Below are positions 49,861-58,880 of a DNA stretch of 64,000 nt, in pieces. The notes under the pieces were generated by a model that worked only from the letters and a program-made list of their open reading frames with translations, was not told where the DNA came from and made no database searches. The stretch is from contig OZ025249.1 in NCBI GenBank assembly GCA_964019135.1, forward strand, positions 13,913,088 through 13,977,087, in the 5' to 3' direction. This DNA is from Arenicola marina. Lineage: Eukaryota; Annelida; Polychaeta; Arenicolidae. The translations under genes and the position numbers were made by a program. The first letter of the stretch is position 1. Every line of letters starts with the position of its first letter.

Positions 49861-50135
49861 TGACATCGCGAGGATTCGCCTGCGAGATTTCAGGCACAGT
49901 CAGCGAGATGAATCTGATTGGTCAGCAGTCGAAAAATGTGTCACGTGACACAGGGGATGCAACTTCAAAATATATCGAATCGGGACGAACATTTGCATAG
50001 CATCTCCCTATGATGTGATTATTCACACTGACAGATTTTAAGAGGACCTCCCCACATGAGCGTCATTTGAAAGCTGACCAATCGTCATCTCGCGCACTGT
50101 GCCTGAGATCTCGCAGGCGAATTCTCGCGATGTCA
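49861..50135. mobile_element. 275 bp foldback (MITE-like) element beside the array
   Basis: The left arm 49,861-49,926 (begins TGACATCGCGAGGATTCGCC, ends GATTGGTCAGC) and the right arm 50,073-50,135 are inverted repeats of about 63-66 bp with a few mismatches and small gaps. The 146 bp between them holds no reading frame. Long terminal inverted repeats around a short non-coding centre fit a non-autonomous DNA transposon or foldback element. I could not see a convincing target-site duplication. The arms begin only about 230 bp from the satellite edge. Confidence 0.75.
49937..49952. other. 16 bp perfect palindrome centred on CACGTG
   Basis: TGTGTCACGTGACACA equals its own reverse complement. 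CACGTG is the core bound by many bHLH factors, but inside a foldback element a regulatory role is only a guess. Confidence 0.6.
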
Positions 50136-51093
50136 GCCATGTTTGCTCAATCTGTTGGTTGTTGTCATTGCATAATTCTTTATTTGTCGCGACTACACGG
50201 CAGTACAGGTCTCGTTTACTTATTGATGAAGTAAATAAATTACTTAGAAATCGGACTTAGGCAATTACGGGGCCTGTCAAGCGCGGTAAAGGTGCGATAT
50301 TGGGGGTTGAAGCGGGTGCCTGTCGCTCAGTTCCAGCGGGAGTTGGACACCATGTGTGTTTAGTATGCGTTGTGGGGCCGCCTACCCCCCCCCCCCCCCT
50401 CCCGGCCTCCCCCCTCAACTGATTTACTGTGCCTGTGAGTCTGTTAAGCATCAATTTTAACATGAAGCTGCGCGGTTTATTTATATTGCGCGCGGACGTC
50501 CTAGCCGCGGTCGGCATCACACAGAACACCGAACAGGGAACAGGCGCGCAGGGATATACAGCTGGCCATAAACCTCAGTTCCGGAGAACAAATTTGTTTC
50601 TCTCCGGATAGCCCAGAGGCTTTTAGGATTTAAATTCAAGACGGAATATACTTATTTGACATGAATTGATCTAATATAATCTAAAGATACCTTTCCTAAG
50701 AGAAAAAAAAATATGGTTACGAATTGGGAGAGAAAAAAAAATGTAGGCTTAAAAACCCTATTGTCGCCCATAAGTGTACTTTCGGTGGGCGCACACATTT
50801 AATTCACCCTGGCCTCCTATTAACCAATCAGGATGAAGGACACTACGCGAGTCCCTACGTCACGGGAGCGGGTGATGGCTTACATGTGCATGTAAATACA
50901 GGCCAGCAGATACTGAGAGATTTCTTGCTTTGTGATGAATTCACCTGTGGAACATGCATATAAATGTGGTTTTGTAAATGAACTCTGGAAAAGAAAAGGG
51001 AACGTCCCTGATCAACTAATGTATTTTGTAGCTGACCCCCTACTGTTTGCGAAGAAGGACATGCGATCTTTATCCTGCGACAAGCACAGCCAT
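50136..51093. other. No gene recognised; A+T-rich with a C homopolymer
   Basis: This is unique sequence containing a run of 15 C (50,385-50,399) inside a pyrimidine-rich stretch and A8-A9 runs near 50,700 and 50,730. The short frames seen here on either strand overlap each other, cross the homopolymer or resemble nothing I know. I see no promoter or splice structure that I can defend. Confidence 0.5.
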
Positions 51094-51174
51094 GGCCACA
51101 TCGGGGCTCGAACCACCCACCAATGAGCCGTTAGGCTCTCATGTGGCCACTGTAACCCACTGAGCTATTGGGGC
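51094..51174 (-). repeat. tRNA-derived SINE head (degenerate tRNA-like sequence)
   Basis: Read on the minus strand, the segment starts GCCCCAATAGCTCAGTGGG. It has a consensus Pol III A box (TAGCTCAGTGGG, 51,156-51,167) and a near-consensus B box (GGTTCGAGCCC, 51,104-51,114). The would-be acceptor stem pairs at only about five of seven positions and the anticodon region folds into a long hairpin instead, so it is not a working tRNA. On the minus strand it runs on into unrelated sequence (below 51,090), which would be the SINE body. The family is not identified. Confidence 0.7.
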
Positions 51175-51869
51175 GGGCCTACCAAGAACTACTCTTCAAT
51201 ATCGTAGTGGGGGATGCTAGCCTTTTTCAGAAAAAAAGTTTTCTCCGCCCCTAAGACCTCGACAAAAATACGTGATACATTTTGCAACAGCTTACCATGG
51301 CACTGGCTGAAGCAATTCGTTATTTTCCACAGTGGCTAAAAAAATCCCAACGGATTGCCAAACAAATATTTGCCCTGGGGGAAATATCCCCCTCTCGTGC
51401 GTTAATAGAGCGGGTTGCCGCGATAGAAAACCCGGATTTTGCGGATTTTTGCTGTAAAACGCCCCCACATAGCAGATTTTGGCGGTGGAAAAGGGGGGGG
51501 GTTGGTTTACCGCGGAACGCCTCCGCCCACAGTAATGTATTAATTACCCCCCCCCCCCCCCACGACGGGCCACATGATAAGTAAGCATACAGCGTCAGTG
51601 TGTTGACAGTCTTAGTACATCCACTCTGTCAGCAGCTCTTGAACTGTTTTAGCCTCCAGGGTAAAACTTCCTGGTGCGAAGGTACCGAAGCGCATCTTCA
51701 ATGCTAAGAGGTTGTTCTCACCCACTTCGTCGGTTTGCTGTGTTGATTTAACGGCGTCGAGTTAAAGCGACAAGAGAGTCAGGTTATCGAACGTGGCATA
51801 TTTACCATTTCGCTTTTCTCTATTAGTCATGGTTATCACACAGACGTCCAGAAGACCAGTTGATGAGCG
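51175..51869. other. No gene recognised; C homopolymer and G run
   Basis: Contains a G run near 51,497 and a run of 15 C (51,547-51,561). A 100-codon frame from 51,282 runs through the C tract region and has no resemblance I recognise, so I do not call it. The remainder is unique. Confidence 0.5.
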
Positions 51870-51935
51870 CTATTAAGACGAAAATCCGTCTAATGTCGGT
51901 ATGTTCGGTTTGCCTGTTTCTGTGTGGTTATGTGG
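51870..51935 (+). repeat. Short copy of a microsatellite-linked dispersed repeat
   Basis: The stretch TATTAAGACGAAAATCCG followed by ATGTCGGTATGTTCGGT and a degenerate TGTCTG-like tail matches the head of the longer element that begins near 59,779. It ends where the 20 bp minisatellite begins. Confidence 0.65.
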
Positions 51936-51943
51936 GTGTGTAT

Positions 51944-52965
51944 CCTAGGGGTCGAATCCAGAAGCTAAGGGTCGAATCCGGGTTTTGATGGCTCAAATAG
52001 CTAGGGTCAAATCGGGATCAGAGGGGTGACATCTAGATCTGAATAATCAAATCGGGACTTGAGAGGTAATTCGGGATCTAAGGGGTCTACCTTGATCCTC
52101 CGAATCCTAGGGGTTTAAGCGGAATCTGAAAGGTCAATGTAGGATCCTTGGGGTCAAATCGGGATCCTTTGGGTCAAATTGGGATCCTTAGGGTCAAATC
52201 GGGATCTTTGGGGTCAAATGGGGATCTTTGTGGTCAATTAGGGATCTGAAGAGTCAAACCGGGATCCTACAGGGTTAATCCGGATCCTAGGGGTCAAAGC
52301 ACGATCTCAAGGGTCAAATCGGGATCGTAGGGGTCAATCCGGATCCTACGGCTCAAATCTGGACTGAAAAGTTAAAGCCTTCGATCTGGACCAAATCGAG
52401 CATTGTTTAATCCGGATCCTAGGGGTAAAATCAGGATTTCAAAGGTCAAATCGGGATCGTATGGGTCAATCCGGATCATATGGGTAAAATCTGGGTGTGA
52501 ATCTGGGAGTCAAATTTGAATCTGAAGGTCAATCCGGATCATATGGGTAAAATCTGGGTGTGAATCTGGGAGTCAAATTTGAATCTGAAGGTCAAATCGG
52601 GATCTTATGGTCGAATCGGGATCTGAGGGGTCAATCTGGATCTTTGGTGCCCATCCGGATCTAAAGGGTCAAATCGGGATCTGAGGGGTCATTTGGGATC
52701 TTAGGGGTTTATTCCGCATCTGAAAGGTCAAATCTGGATCTGAGGGGTCGTATCCGGATACTAAGGGGTGGAATCTGGATGTTGGGGTTTAATTCGGATT
52801 TGAGGGGTTCAATCCCGATCCTAGGGGCGTCAATCCCGATCTGATGGGTCTAATCCGGATCTGAAAGGTAAAATCGGGGATCTGAGGGGTCAATCCGGAT
52901 CTTAGGGGACAATCTGAATCTTACGGGTCAATCCGGAACTTAGGATTTAAATCACGATACTAGAA
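51944..52965 (+). repeat. 20 bp minisatellite, about 50 diverged units
   Basis: Diverged tandem units of about 20 bp with consensus near GGGTCAAATCGGGATCTGAG; register is clearest at 52,139-52,280, where successive units keep exactly 20 bp. Units vary widely at the last four bases (CCTT, CTTT, CTGA, CCTA). Since 20 is not a multiple of 3 and frames are broken, it is not coding. It contains an exact 63 bp duplication listed separately. Confidence 0.9.
52464..52589 (+). repeat. Exact 63 bp tandem duplication inside the minisatellite
   Basis: 52,464-52,526 and 52,527-52,589 are identical, each beginning GGTCAATCCGGATCATATGG and spanning about three 20 bp units. In an otherwise heavily diverged array, perfect identity marks a late local duplication. 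Confidence 0.92.
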
Positions 52966-54781
52966 TGGTTCCATTTTTTTTTTGAAATCGCTGTTACTAC
53001 ATGAATGAAGGTCGAGGACCCATATGTCGTGGAATATGTACAAATATTAGTGCCAAACGGCATCGAAATCGATAGTTTGAACGCGAAACAATAATAAAAA
53101 GCATGGTCAATCCCATTATAAAGCCTCGATACGCAAACTGACTGACAGCGCGTTGACGTTTCGGCTTAGGCCTATAACTTGGTCGATATTGCATGTAGAC
53201 CACCGCGGTCGTTCTTATAATGTTCAACTTAGACCTTTCTACTTCACTTCACTAATAAACGTGCAATAATGGCGAAGTATAGCAAATTGTTGGTGGTTTC
53301 GTCAAGCCATAACTGAAGGACAAGTGTCTCTATCGCCTAGCTATTGACCCTAGAACACGTTCGCATTTAGCTCAACGCTAAATATGGCCTACACCGGCCA
53401 ATCCCATAACCTCGATTTTCGTCCACCGTCTCACGCTATGCTTCATTCCGTCTCGTTCGTCACTTAGTATGTTTACTAGGCGCATTTCTTTGGGCCACGT
53501 TCGGTATCCCGCCCGGGACCCGCAACACGTGACAGGGAACTTCCGGGTGTGCCGACAGGAATATGCCTATTCCAATGAAATGCACACACCGTTCACATCT
53601 GGTGCACGTAGGGGGCACCGGAACCAACCTACTCTCATCACCTTTCAATCAGCCGCCGTCTTCTCCCGAATGACCCGTGATGTTTTGAACGGGGCACATC
53701 GGCATACCGAATGGATGCGTGCGCACCCATGCCCGGGTGAAAGAAGTGTCGGGCGGTTTACCGATGTGCGTATTCGGCCCACCGCAGGGATACACCCGGG
53801 TTACCAAAGAAATGCGCCCACTGTGGCAATATGATTGTTACATGGCCTATCTCTCTCTTAAAGCCGACTCTTTGCTTGTGGTGTCAGCTGGTTTCCTTTG
53901 ACGCCAAGCACATGTCCCTTGACTTGTAAACATTTTCTGTAACCATGTTCACACACCTTAAAGCACATTATGTCACTTATTTTAATTTGACGTTATGAAT
54001 CAATTATGAGTTATATATATATATACCTTTTAATATGATTGGTCAGAATTTTTGACACGTCGATATTCCAGTGCAAACAAATATCATGGTTTATTATGTT
54101 CAATTAGATCCGATTAGTTTATTAGATTAAATTCTTCTTCCAAAATGACGGCCCCTGCCTCTCCGCCGGCTCGCCGCTCCCAACGCACACGCGTGTGACA
54201 TACATGTCAGCATACATATGCCGTCTGTGTAATTTTCTACCGCGATTAAATTATTGTTATACTCTTTGTCCAAAAGTCTCGATTCATTACAATTAGGATT
54301 AACTACGGTCTAGGTGTCGACTGAACTGATCGATCCGCGGAACGGAAACCGTCAAACCAGCTCTCTCGATAGTTTCACGGCTTCCAGCAAAACGGTTTCC
54401 GTGCTTCTCCTGTCGTACAGTCAATTCGGCAAACCCGTTTTGGTTTCATGCAAATCGAACACGCTCTAAGTAAAGACTCACACCCGAACACTTTCATCGC
54501 CGTCATATGCATGACACAGCCACAATGTCCATATTAACAACCCCGAACCTGATGTTTGCAGTAGCGTTGATGTAGCTTTTGTAATGCAACTTACAGGCAC
54601 ATGAACCAGCCCCACCCCAGGCCAACGCCGTATGCCGGGTTAATCGTAATTATTGATGCAGTTTGAAATCGAAATGTTCTGTTATTAACGGAAGGCAAAT
54701 AGGTATGTCGGTGACATTCACACCTTCTTATTTAAGGATGCTTGTTTTTGTTTTACACTATAGTTTATTTTCCCCAATTAG
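52966..54781. other. No gene recognised; G+C-richer island at 53,480-53,830
   Basis: This is unique sequence. 53,480-53,830 is noticeably richer in G+C, with several CCCGGG-type clusters and frames on both strands that overlap each other (121 codons plus, 62 codons minus); neither resembles a known protein. A short inverted pair GCACATCGG / CCGATGTGC lies near 53,695 and 53,762. Further right is A+T-rich, with a TA run near 54,012. The island could hold a promoter or 5' exon of the downstream gene, but no sequence element proves it. Confidence 0.4.
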
Positions 54782-54934
54782 CCGCGTGTCTGTTCGGGAC
54801 GGCTTCAGACTGGGAGTTCCAGTGCCACTGTGCCGGTGGCGCCACCTGTGATCCGGACACGGGAGTCTGTCCGGGAGAGTGTGCTCAGGACAGTCCTGGT
54901 CTGTTCACCTGGAGCGGAGAGGCCTGTCAGATAG
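54782..54934 (+). CDS. EGF-like module exon of a secreted or surface protein (partial gene)
   Basis: The exon is 153 bp (51 codons), phase 1 at both ends. A pyrimidine-rich tract ending TTTTCCCCAATTAG precedes it and the donor GTAAGG follows. The translation contains CHCAGGATCDPDTGVC, PGEC and ACQI, a spacing of seven cysteines that matches the EGF-like/laminin-type modules found in tandem in multiple-EGF and scavenger-receptor-type extracellular proteins. The frame upstream has no ATG, so this is an internal exon and not a start. Its last base joins the next called exon to complete a glycine codon and read CQI-G-NVARGK, which resembles the EGF-to-FTP join I associate with molluscan proteins. 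The product is expected to be extracellular or the ectodomain of a membrane protein; the full protein cannot be told from this piece. Confidence 0.82.
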   Translation, partial: PRVCSGRLQTGSSSATVPVAPPVIRTRESVRESVLRTVLVCSPGAERPVR

Positions 54935-55375
54935 GTAAGGGGTGATCGACACCGCCTGTCTATGGTATCAATTGGATGACACACATATATCCGTTGAATT
55001 AACTTTGCGGTCAAGCGTGTAAGTTATACGTTTGTTTTGGCAAGTAGTCCATGTACTACAACACGATGGCCGCCCATACAGACATATTGCTAATGATCAT
55101 AACGTGAAACATAGAGCGGAACATATACGATAGGCACATTAGAGTCTGTACCTAACATATGAGTTATGTGTCAAAGAGGCACCGTGGAAGTGTTTGATGA
55201 CGCCGACACGCTGTATCTACATCTAACTGCCACTTACAGATCATATCGAATGAACCATAGTGATCAACGGTAAGAGGCATGGTGGACCCATATTGGTGTG
55301 TATACTTTAGGTGTCGACCTAAAATATAATTAACCATTAGCCAAGATGAGAGTGCAAATGATCTCTCCGTACGTG

Positions 55376-55431
55376 TAGCTTAGTTGGTAAGCAGGCTGAG
55401 CTACAGATCATCAGGTCGTGGGTGCTAAGCC
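55376..55431 (+). repeat. Degenerate tRNA-like SINE head
   Basis: A consensus Pol III A box TAGCTTAGTTGG (55,376-55,387) is followed about 33 bases later by a B-box-like GGTGCTAAGCC (55,421-55,431; 8 of 11 match to GGTTCGAATCC). The stems of a real tRNA do not form. It is likely an old SINE fragment. Confidence 0.5.
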
Positions 55432-55548
55432 AGCTACCTTAATTTTGGCGTGAGGCTCTTTCAAATTGTTCTTTTCATCCCACCGATTCGCGGCCGACAC
55501 GATAACACGACCAAATATGTATTCTGATAAAGCGGCCTATATGTACTA

Positions 55549-55619
55549 GTTAAAGAACGAGCTGGAGTGCATTCGCCAAAAATAAAGCACGAGACGCGAT
55601 AGTAGTTTATTTGGGGAAC
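55549..55619 (+). repeat. Left part of a second copy of the palindromic element
   Basis: Begins GTTAAAGAACGAGCTGGAGT and follows the complete element at 55,788 closely to TTTATTTGGGGAA, missing a few bases at the centre of symmetry. The right arm is not present in this copy, so it cannot fold into the full hairpin. Confidence 0.8.
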
Positions 55620-55787
55620 AGCTCCTGTGTTGAGTCCTTGAGGCTATTACGCTTTGGCAATGCCTGTTCTTGACAAGTTTTTGACAAGTTCTTGACAAGT
55701 TAAACATGCGAAGGTTGTATCCCACCGCTGCCACCATGTAAAGATGTGACACGTCTTTATAGTTTCCAGTCTTTATGTAAGTTACTA

Positions 55788-55886
55788 GTTAAAGAACGAG
55801 CTGGAGTGCATTCGCCAAAACAAAGCACGAGACGCGATAGCGTCGAGTGGTTTATTTGGGGAATGCACGACAGCGAGTTCTTTAAC
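55788..55886. mobile_element. 99 bp near-perfect palindromic (foldback) element
   Basis: The sequence begins GTTAAAGAAC and ends GTTCTTTAAC, and the two halves match as reverse complements almost throughout; the outer 26 bases agree at about 21 positions and the centre is GACGC-GATA-GCGTC (55,831-55,844). It has no coding potential. Such a structure fits a minimal foldback or MITE-type element. The neighbouring half copy shares the preceding TACTA, so the pair may instead come from a local duplication. Confidence 0.8.
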
Positions 55887-56059
55887 GTATTTATAAAATT
55901 GTTATAACAAGGCATGACATGCACTCACGTTTGGACATAGGAATTGACTATTGTGTCAATTGCACTGCCCGACGAATACATGAGGCACATTGTGGAAACA
56001 GCGCTTCGTCATTGTGAAGCCCCAGCGGGAGGGTAGGGGTTGGAAGGCGTGGATGAAGT

Positions 56060-56526
56060 AGACATTTTGGAAGTCATTGCTTCTTAGTTTCGAGAAAACA
56101 TCGCCCCCTGAATAGCGACATGACGGATATAATGAGAAATGTATGCAATCGATAACTGTGGAATTTCCATATATTTTAAGATTTCTGATTTATCCCCCGC
56201 CCCTTTGGTGCTTAACATTGACTTACGCATTCGATTCTTTGTCTTGAAATTGGCAAGTTCTGTCAACACCAGCCAACTCGGCTCCGCTCAGCAGAGCTCG
56301 ACTGATTATACAGTGACACTTGACGAGTCAATATTAACAGCTGTTCTTTATCTAGATAATGCCCAGTTTTTCCGTTCATTATTAAAATAAAGCACTGTTT
56401 TGCCGTTCTTTATTGGAATAACGCACACTTACGTTAATACAACACGGCTAGGTTTGTTTTTCGATCCATTCTTCAAGATAATGAACACTTAAGACAAAGG
56501 AGTGACGTCACACAACTTTTTAATGC
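56060..56526 (+). repeat. 467 bp direct repeat, copy 1
   Basis: Begins AGACATTTTGGAAGTCA and ends TTTTTAATGC. It matches 56,665-57,132 at an offset of 605 bp. In the 252 bp core beginning 56,139 I count 15 substitutions and no indels (about 94% identity). Both copies carry an 83-codon frame, but most of the substitutions change amino acids, which argues against selection on a protein. It does not have LTR-type TG/CA ends. Confidence 0.9.
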
Positions 56527-56664
56527 AAGTGCCCGTTAGGTGAGTGAGGTGGTGTGGCAGGCGTATGACAGACAAGCTACTTCATTAGCATATATCAAGG
56601 GCGTAGAAAGTAGTCCCTAATAAAGTTCACATATATTTAAATATATGGCTTGATATATCATTAC

Positions 56665-57132
56665 AGACATTTTGGAAGTCAGTGCTTCTTAGTTTCGTGA
56701 AAACATCGCCCCCTGAAAAGCGATATGACGGATATAATGAGAAATGTATGCAATCGATAACTGTGGAATTTCCATATATTTTGAGATTTCTGATCTAACC
56801 CCCGCCCCTTTGGTGCTTAACATTGACTTCTGCATTCCATTGTTTGTTTTGAAATTGGCAAGTTCTGTCAACACCAGCCAACTCGGCTCCGCTCATCTCA
56901 GCTCGACTGATTATACCGTGACACTTGACGAGTCAATATTCACAACTGTTCTTTATCTAGATAATGCACAGTTTTTCCGTTCATTATTAAAATAAAGCAC
57001 TGTTTTACCGTTATTTATTTGAATAACGCACACTTACGTTAATACGATACGGCTAGGGTCTGCTTTTCGATCCATTCTTCAAGATAATGAACACTTAAGA
57101 CAAAGGCGTGACGTCACACAATTTTTTAATGC
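56665..57132 (+). repeat. 468 bp direct repeat, copy 2
   Basis: Second copy of the unit at 56,060-56,526, separated from it by 138 bp of unrelated sequence. The flanks differ on both sides, so either a mobile unit inserted twice or a local duplication was followed by loss of flanking similarity. Confidence 0.9.
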
Positions 57133-57408
57133 GAACTAATACCTCTCAATATATATGAATACAGGAATATATTTCTGTATTCCTGTATGTTGAGAGGGAT
57201 AAGTCTAAATAGATCGAATCGATATATCATCAAGTGCAATAAATGACATTTATAACCATCGAGAAAATTCATCTTCATTTGTTGGTAAACATATGGATTC
57301 AACAATAATAATGTCACAAGTCTGCAAATAAATATGTAAATAATGTGGGTATAAAGCGAAGATGCACATAAATAATATATTCATAGTGATAACTATCTGG
57401 ATATCCAG

Positions 57409-57540
57409 GGCCGTGGTAAGCCCACCGGCCAGACCGTGTTGTTAAATACAGTGTACAATGATGAGTCCTTCGATGAGAAGGTCATTGGCAGTCGTTGATC
57501 GCTCAGCGGTATGTCTGCTTTCACCTTGACGCGGACACAG
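57409..57540 (+). pseudogene. Decayed partial duplicate of the FTP exon
   Basis: After ATATCCAG the sequence reads CGTGGTAAGCCCACCGGCCA, aligned with CGTGGTAAGTCCACCAACCA of the intact exon. The likeness continues through GGTCATTG to TGTCTGC.TTCACC.TGACGCGG. The two stretches from CGTGGTA to GACGCGG are 123 and 124 bp long, so the match is nearly colinear. In the exon's frame it reads RGKPTGQT and then meets an in-frame TGA after the conserved VIG. The second half of the exon (the KWTVDLGG region) is missing. It is thus a tandem exon duplicate that has lost function, 174 bp upstream of the intact exon. Confidence 0.8.
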
Positions 57541-57582
57541 CGCCATGTGTAGTAATACCATGTATACAAACTGTTCCACCAG

Positions 57583-57807
57583 GTAACGTGGCTCGTGGTA
57601 AGTCCACCAACCAGACGGGAACGTACCAAGGATTGTACAGTGATCAGGCTGTCGATGGGTTGGTCATTGACGGTACGCACACCAATCAACAGTTTGTCTG
57701 CGCTCACCCTGACGCGGGTTTGGGAAACTACGCCAAGTGGACCGTGGACCTCGGCGGCGATTACGTCATCCACAATGTCACGGTCTTCAACACCAACGAT
57801 GTCGGTG
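57583..57807 (+). CDS. FTP (fucolectin-like) domain exon, first half of the domain (partial gene)
   Basis: The exon is 225 bp (75 codons), phase 1 at both ends; acceptor TTCCACCAG, donor GTGAGT. The product begins NVARGKSTNQT, continues SDQAVDG and CAHPDAG, then KWTVDLGGDYVIHNVTVFN. This is the first half of the galactose-binding-like jelly roll of the FTP family (eel fucolectin, tachylectin-4, pentraxin-1). The canonical fucose site has His, then Arg and Asp in an R-x-D motif; here the His (in AHPD) is present, but the R-x-D position reads T-N-D, so classical fucose binding is doubtful. The second half of the domain should lie on a later phase-1 exon, which I could not find before the window ends. 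Molluscan proteins with EGF plus FTP ectodomains include receptor-type phosphatase-like molecules, but the intracellular part is not seen. Confidence 0.85.
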
Positions 57808-58780
57808 GTGAGTTACTTTTAACTATTTAATCAACCCAGGAGGATTTGATACCAACGGATGAACTACTGTTCCAGTTTAATGTTATAGTCTTTACCACAA
57901 AGCCTACTTACTAACGCCTGTTCTACGCCTTTTCATGTTCTTGGCCTGCATGTTTTCAAAGATGCTCTGACTTGTGTTGCCATCATTTCACCAATCACAA
58001 TCATTACGTCAGTCGGTTCAGTGAAGACTTCTGTTAATGAGGAAAATCTATGGTGTCAAAAGTTGATGCATATGGGTTTGCGACTTGCGCTCTTTGATCA
58101 CCTGTCAAACTCTAACGTCTTAAGGACGTCGATATGGAGAACCACGATTTGATTTCGGGACGTTGAGATGGAAACATCTGTATAACGTGTTATATATACA
58201 CGTCGTTGAAGGTATTTGTACCCTTCGCTGATGTGACTTTCTCCTGACGCTTTGTCAGTATTAGTACTGTTAGATCTGCTGACGTAATCTTAGCGAAATG
58301 AACATTTAACGTACAGCGAGGAACAATAAAACAGTCGTGATCGCTCTGCACAGTGGACGGATTATTAGAAACAAGCAAGGGACAGTTCCCGTCGCCATGT
58401 TTTTTGCTAACCGTAAACTACTGCTCCTACTCTAGCTCGATCTGGATTATTCGTGAGATAATGTGAAGAAGGGTCTATTACACAGCTATTATGCGATATA
58501 TCCTGTCATAAGAAATAAAAAAGAGAAAATGCATAGCCTCATTAACTATGAGACAATCGCTCTTGGCTTCAAAGTGCATGTGAATTTAAGTTATAATTTG
58601 TTATTAAATTGGCGAGCGGAAGTGTCGTCATCGTGACGTCACGGGGGCCAAAACCACGGCTCCTGCAGTTCCATCAATATTAGGCTTAGCGATAACTATC
58701 TTTAACACGTTAACGGGGCCCGTCATGAGACCTGTAGGCATGCAATGCCGCTTTAATGAGCTCGTTGGTCTAAATTGGAC
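57808..58780. other. Downstream intron or intergenic sequence; no feature recognised
   Basis: Begins with the donor GTGAGT of the FTP exon. I searched for the second half of the FTP domain and saw nothing convincing. Short frames on both strands lack any family resemblance. Confidence 0.5.
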
Positions 58781-58880
58781 GACTATCCTGATAGCGCCTA
58801 CAGTGACCTAAATAGCGCCTACAATAACCCATTTACCGCCTACATTACCCATTTGGACTTCATAGCGCCTACTAGTCCGG
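58781..58880 (+). repeat. Short minisatellite with TAGCGCCTAC core
   Basis: Four units share a core near ATAGCGCCTACA (near 58,790, 58,811, 58,835 and 58,861) at spacings of roughly 20 to 29 bases. The same core and spacing occur in the larger array at 61,930-62,290. Confidence 0.7.

Larger units (their letters stand above)
54935..57582 (+). other. Intron of 2,648 bp between the EGF and FTP exons
   Basis: It starts GTAAGG and ends CCACCAG and separates two phase-1 exons. It holds a degenerate SINE head, a palindromic element and its half copy, two 467 bp direct repeats and a decayed copy of the next exon, each listed separately. Nothing else was recognised in it. Confidence 0.7.

Noticed and set aside
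50429-50611. 60-codon frame with an internal ATG at 50,462 and a mildly hydrophobic start
   Set aside because: Charged residues interrupt the would-be signal peptide, there is no clear donor site, and no similarity is recognised.
51094-51174. Functional tRNA gene
   Set aside because: The A and B boxes are good but the acceptor and anticodon stems do not form; a SINE head explains it better.
51282-51584. 100-codon plus-strand frame
   Set aside because: Its end runs through a C homopolymer and the peptide resembles no known family.
53469-53834. 121-codon plus-strand frame
   Set aside because: It overlaps an open frame on the other strand in a G+C-rich stretch, where long frames arise by chance, and no domain is recognised.
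54663-54851. Possible start codon and signal peptide just before the EGF exon
   Set aside because: The ATG frames here are out of phase with the cysteine-rich frame, and the in-frame upstream codons have no ATG. The stretch is better explained as a polypyrimidine tract and splice acceptor.
56139-56995. Twin 83-codon frames (56,139-56,390 and 56,744-56,995) as a duplicated gene
   Set aside because: About 11 of the 15 substitutions between them change an amino acid, which looks neutral, and the peptide resembles nothing I know.
56060-57132. The 467 bp repeat pair as LTRs of a retroelement
   Set aside because: No TG/CA ends, no primer-binding site or polypurine tract, and only 138 bp between the copies.
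57393-57773. 126-codon minus-strand frame
   Set aside because: It is the antisense of the FTP exon and its decayed duplicate; the plus strand has the domain, the splice sites and the matching phases.
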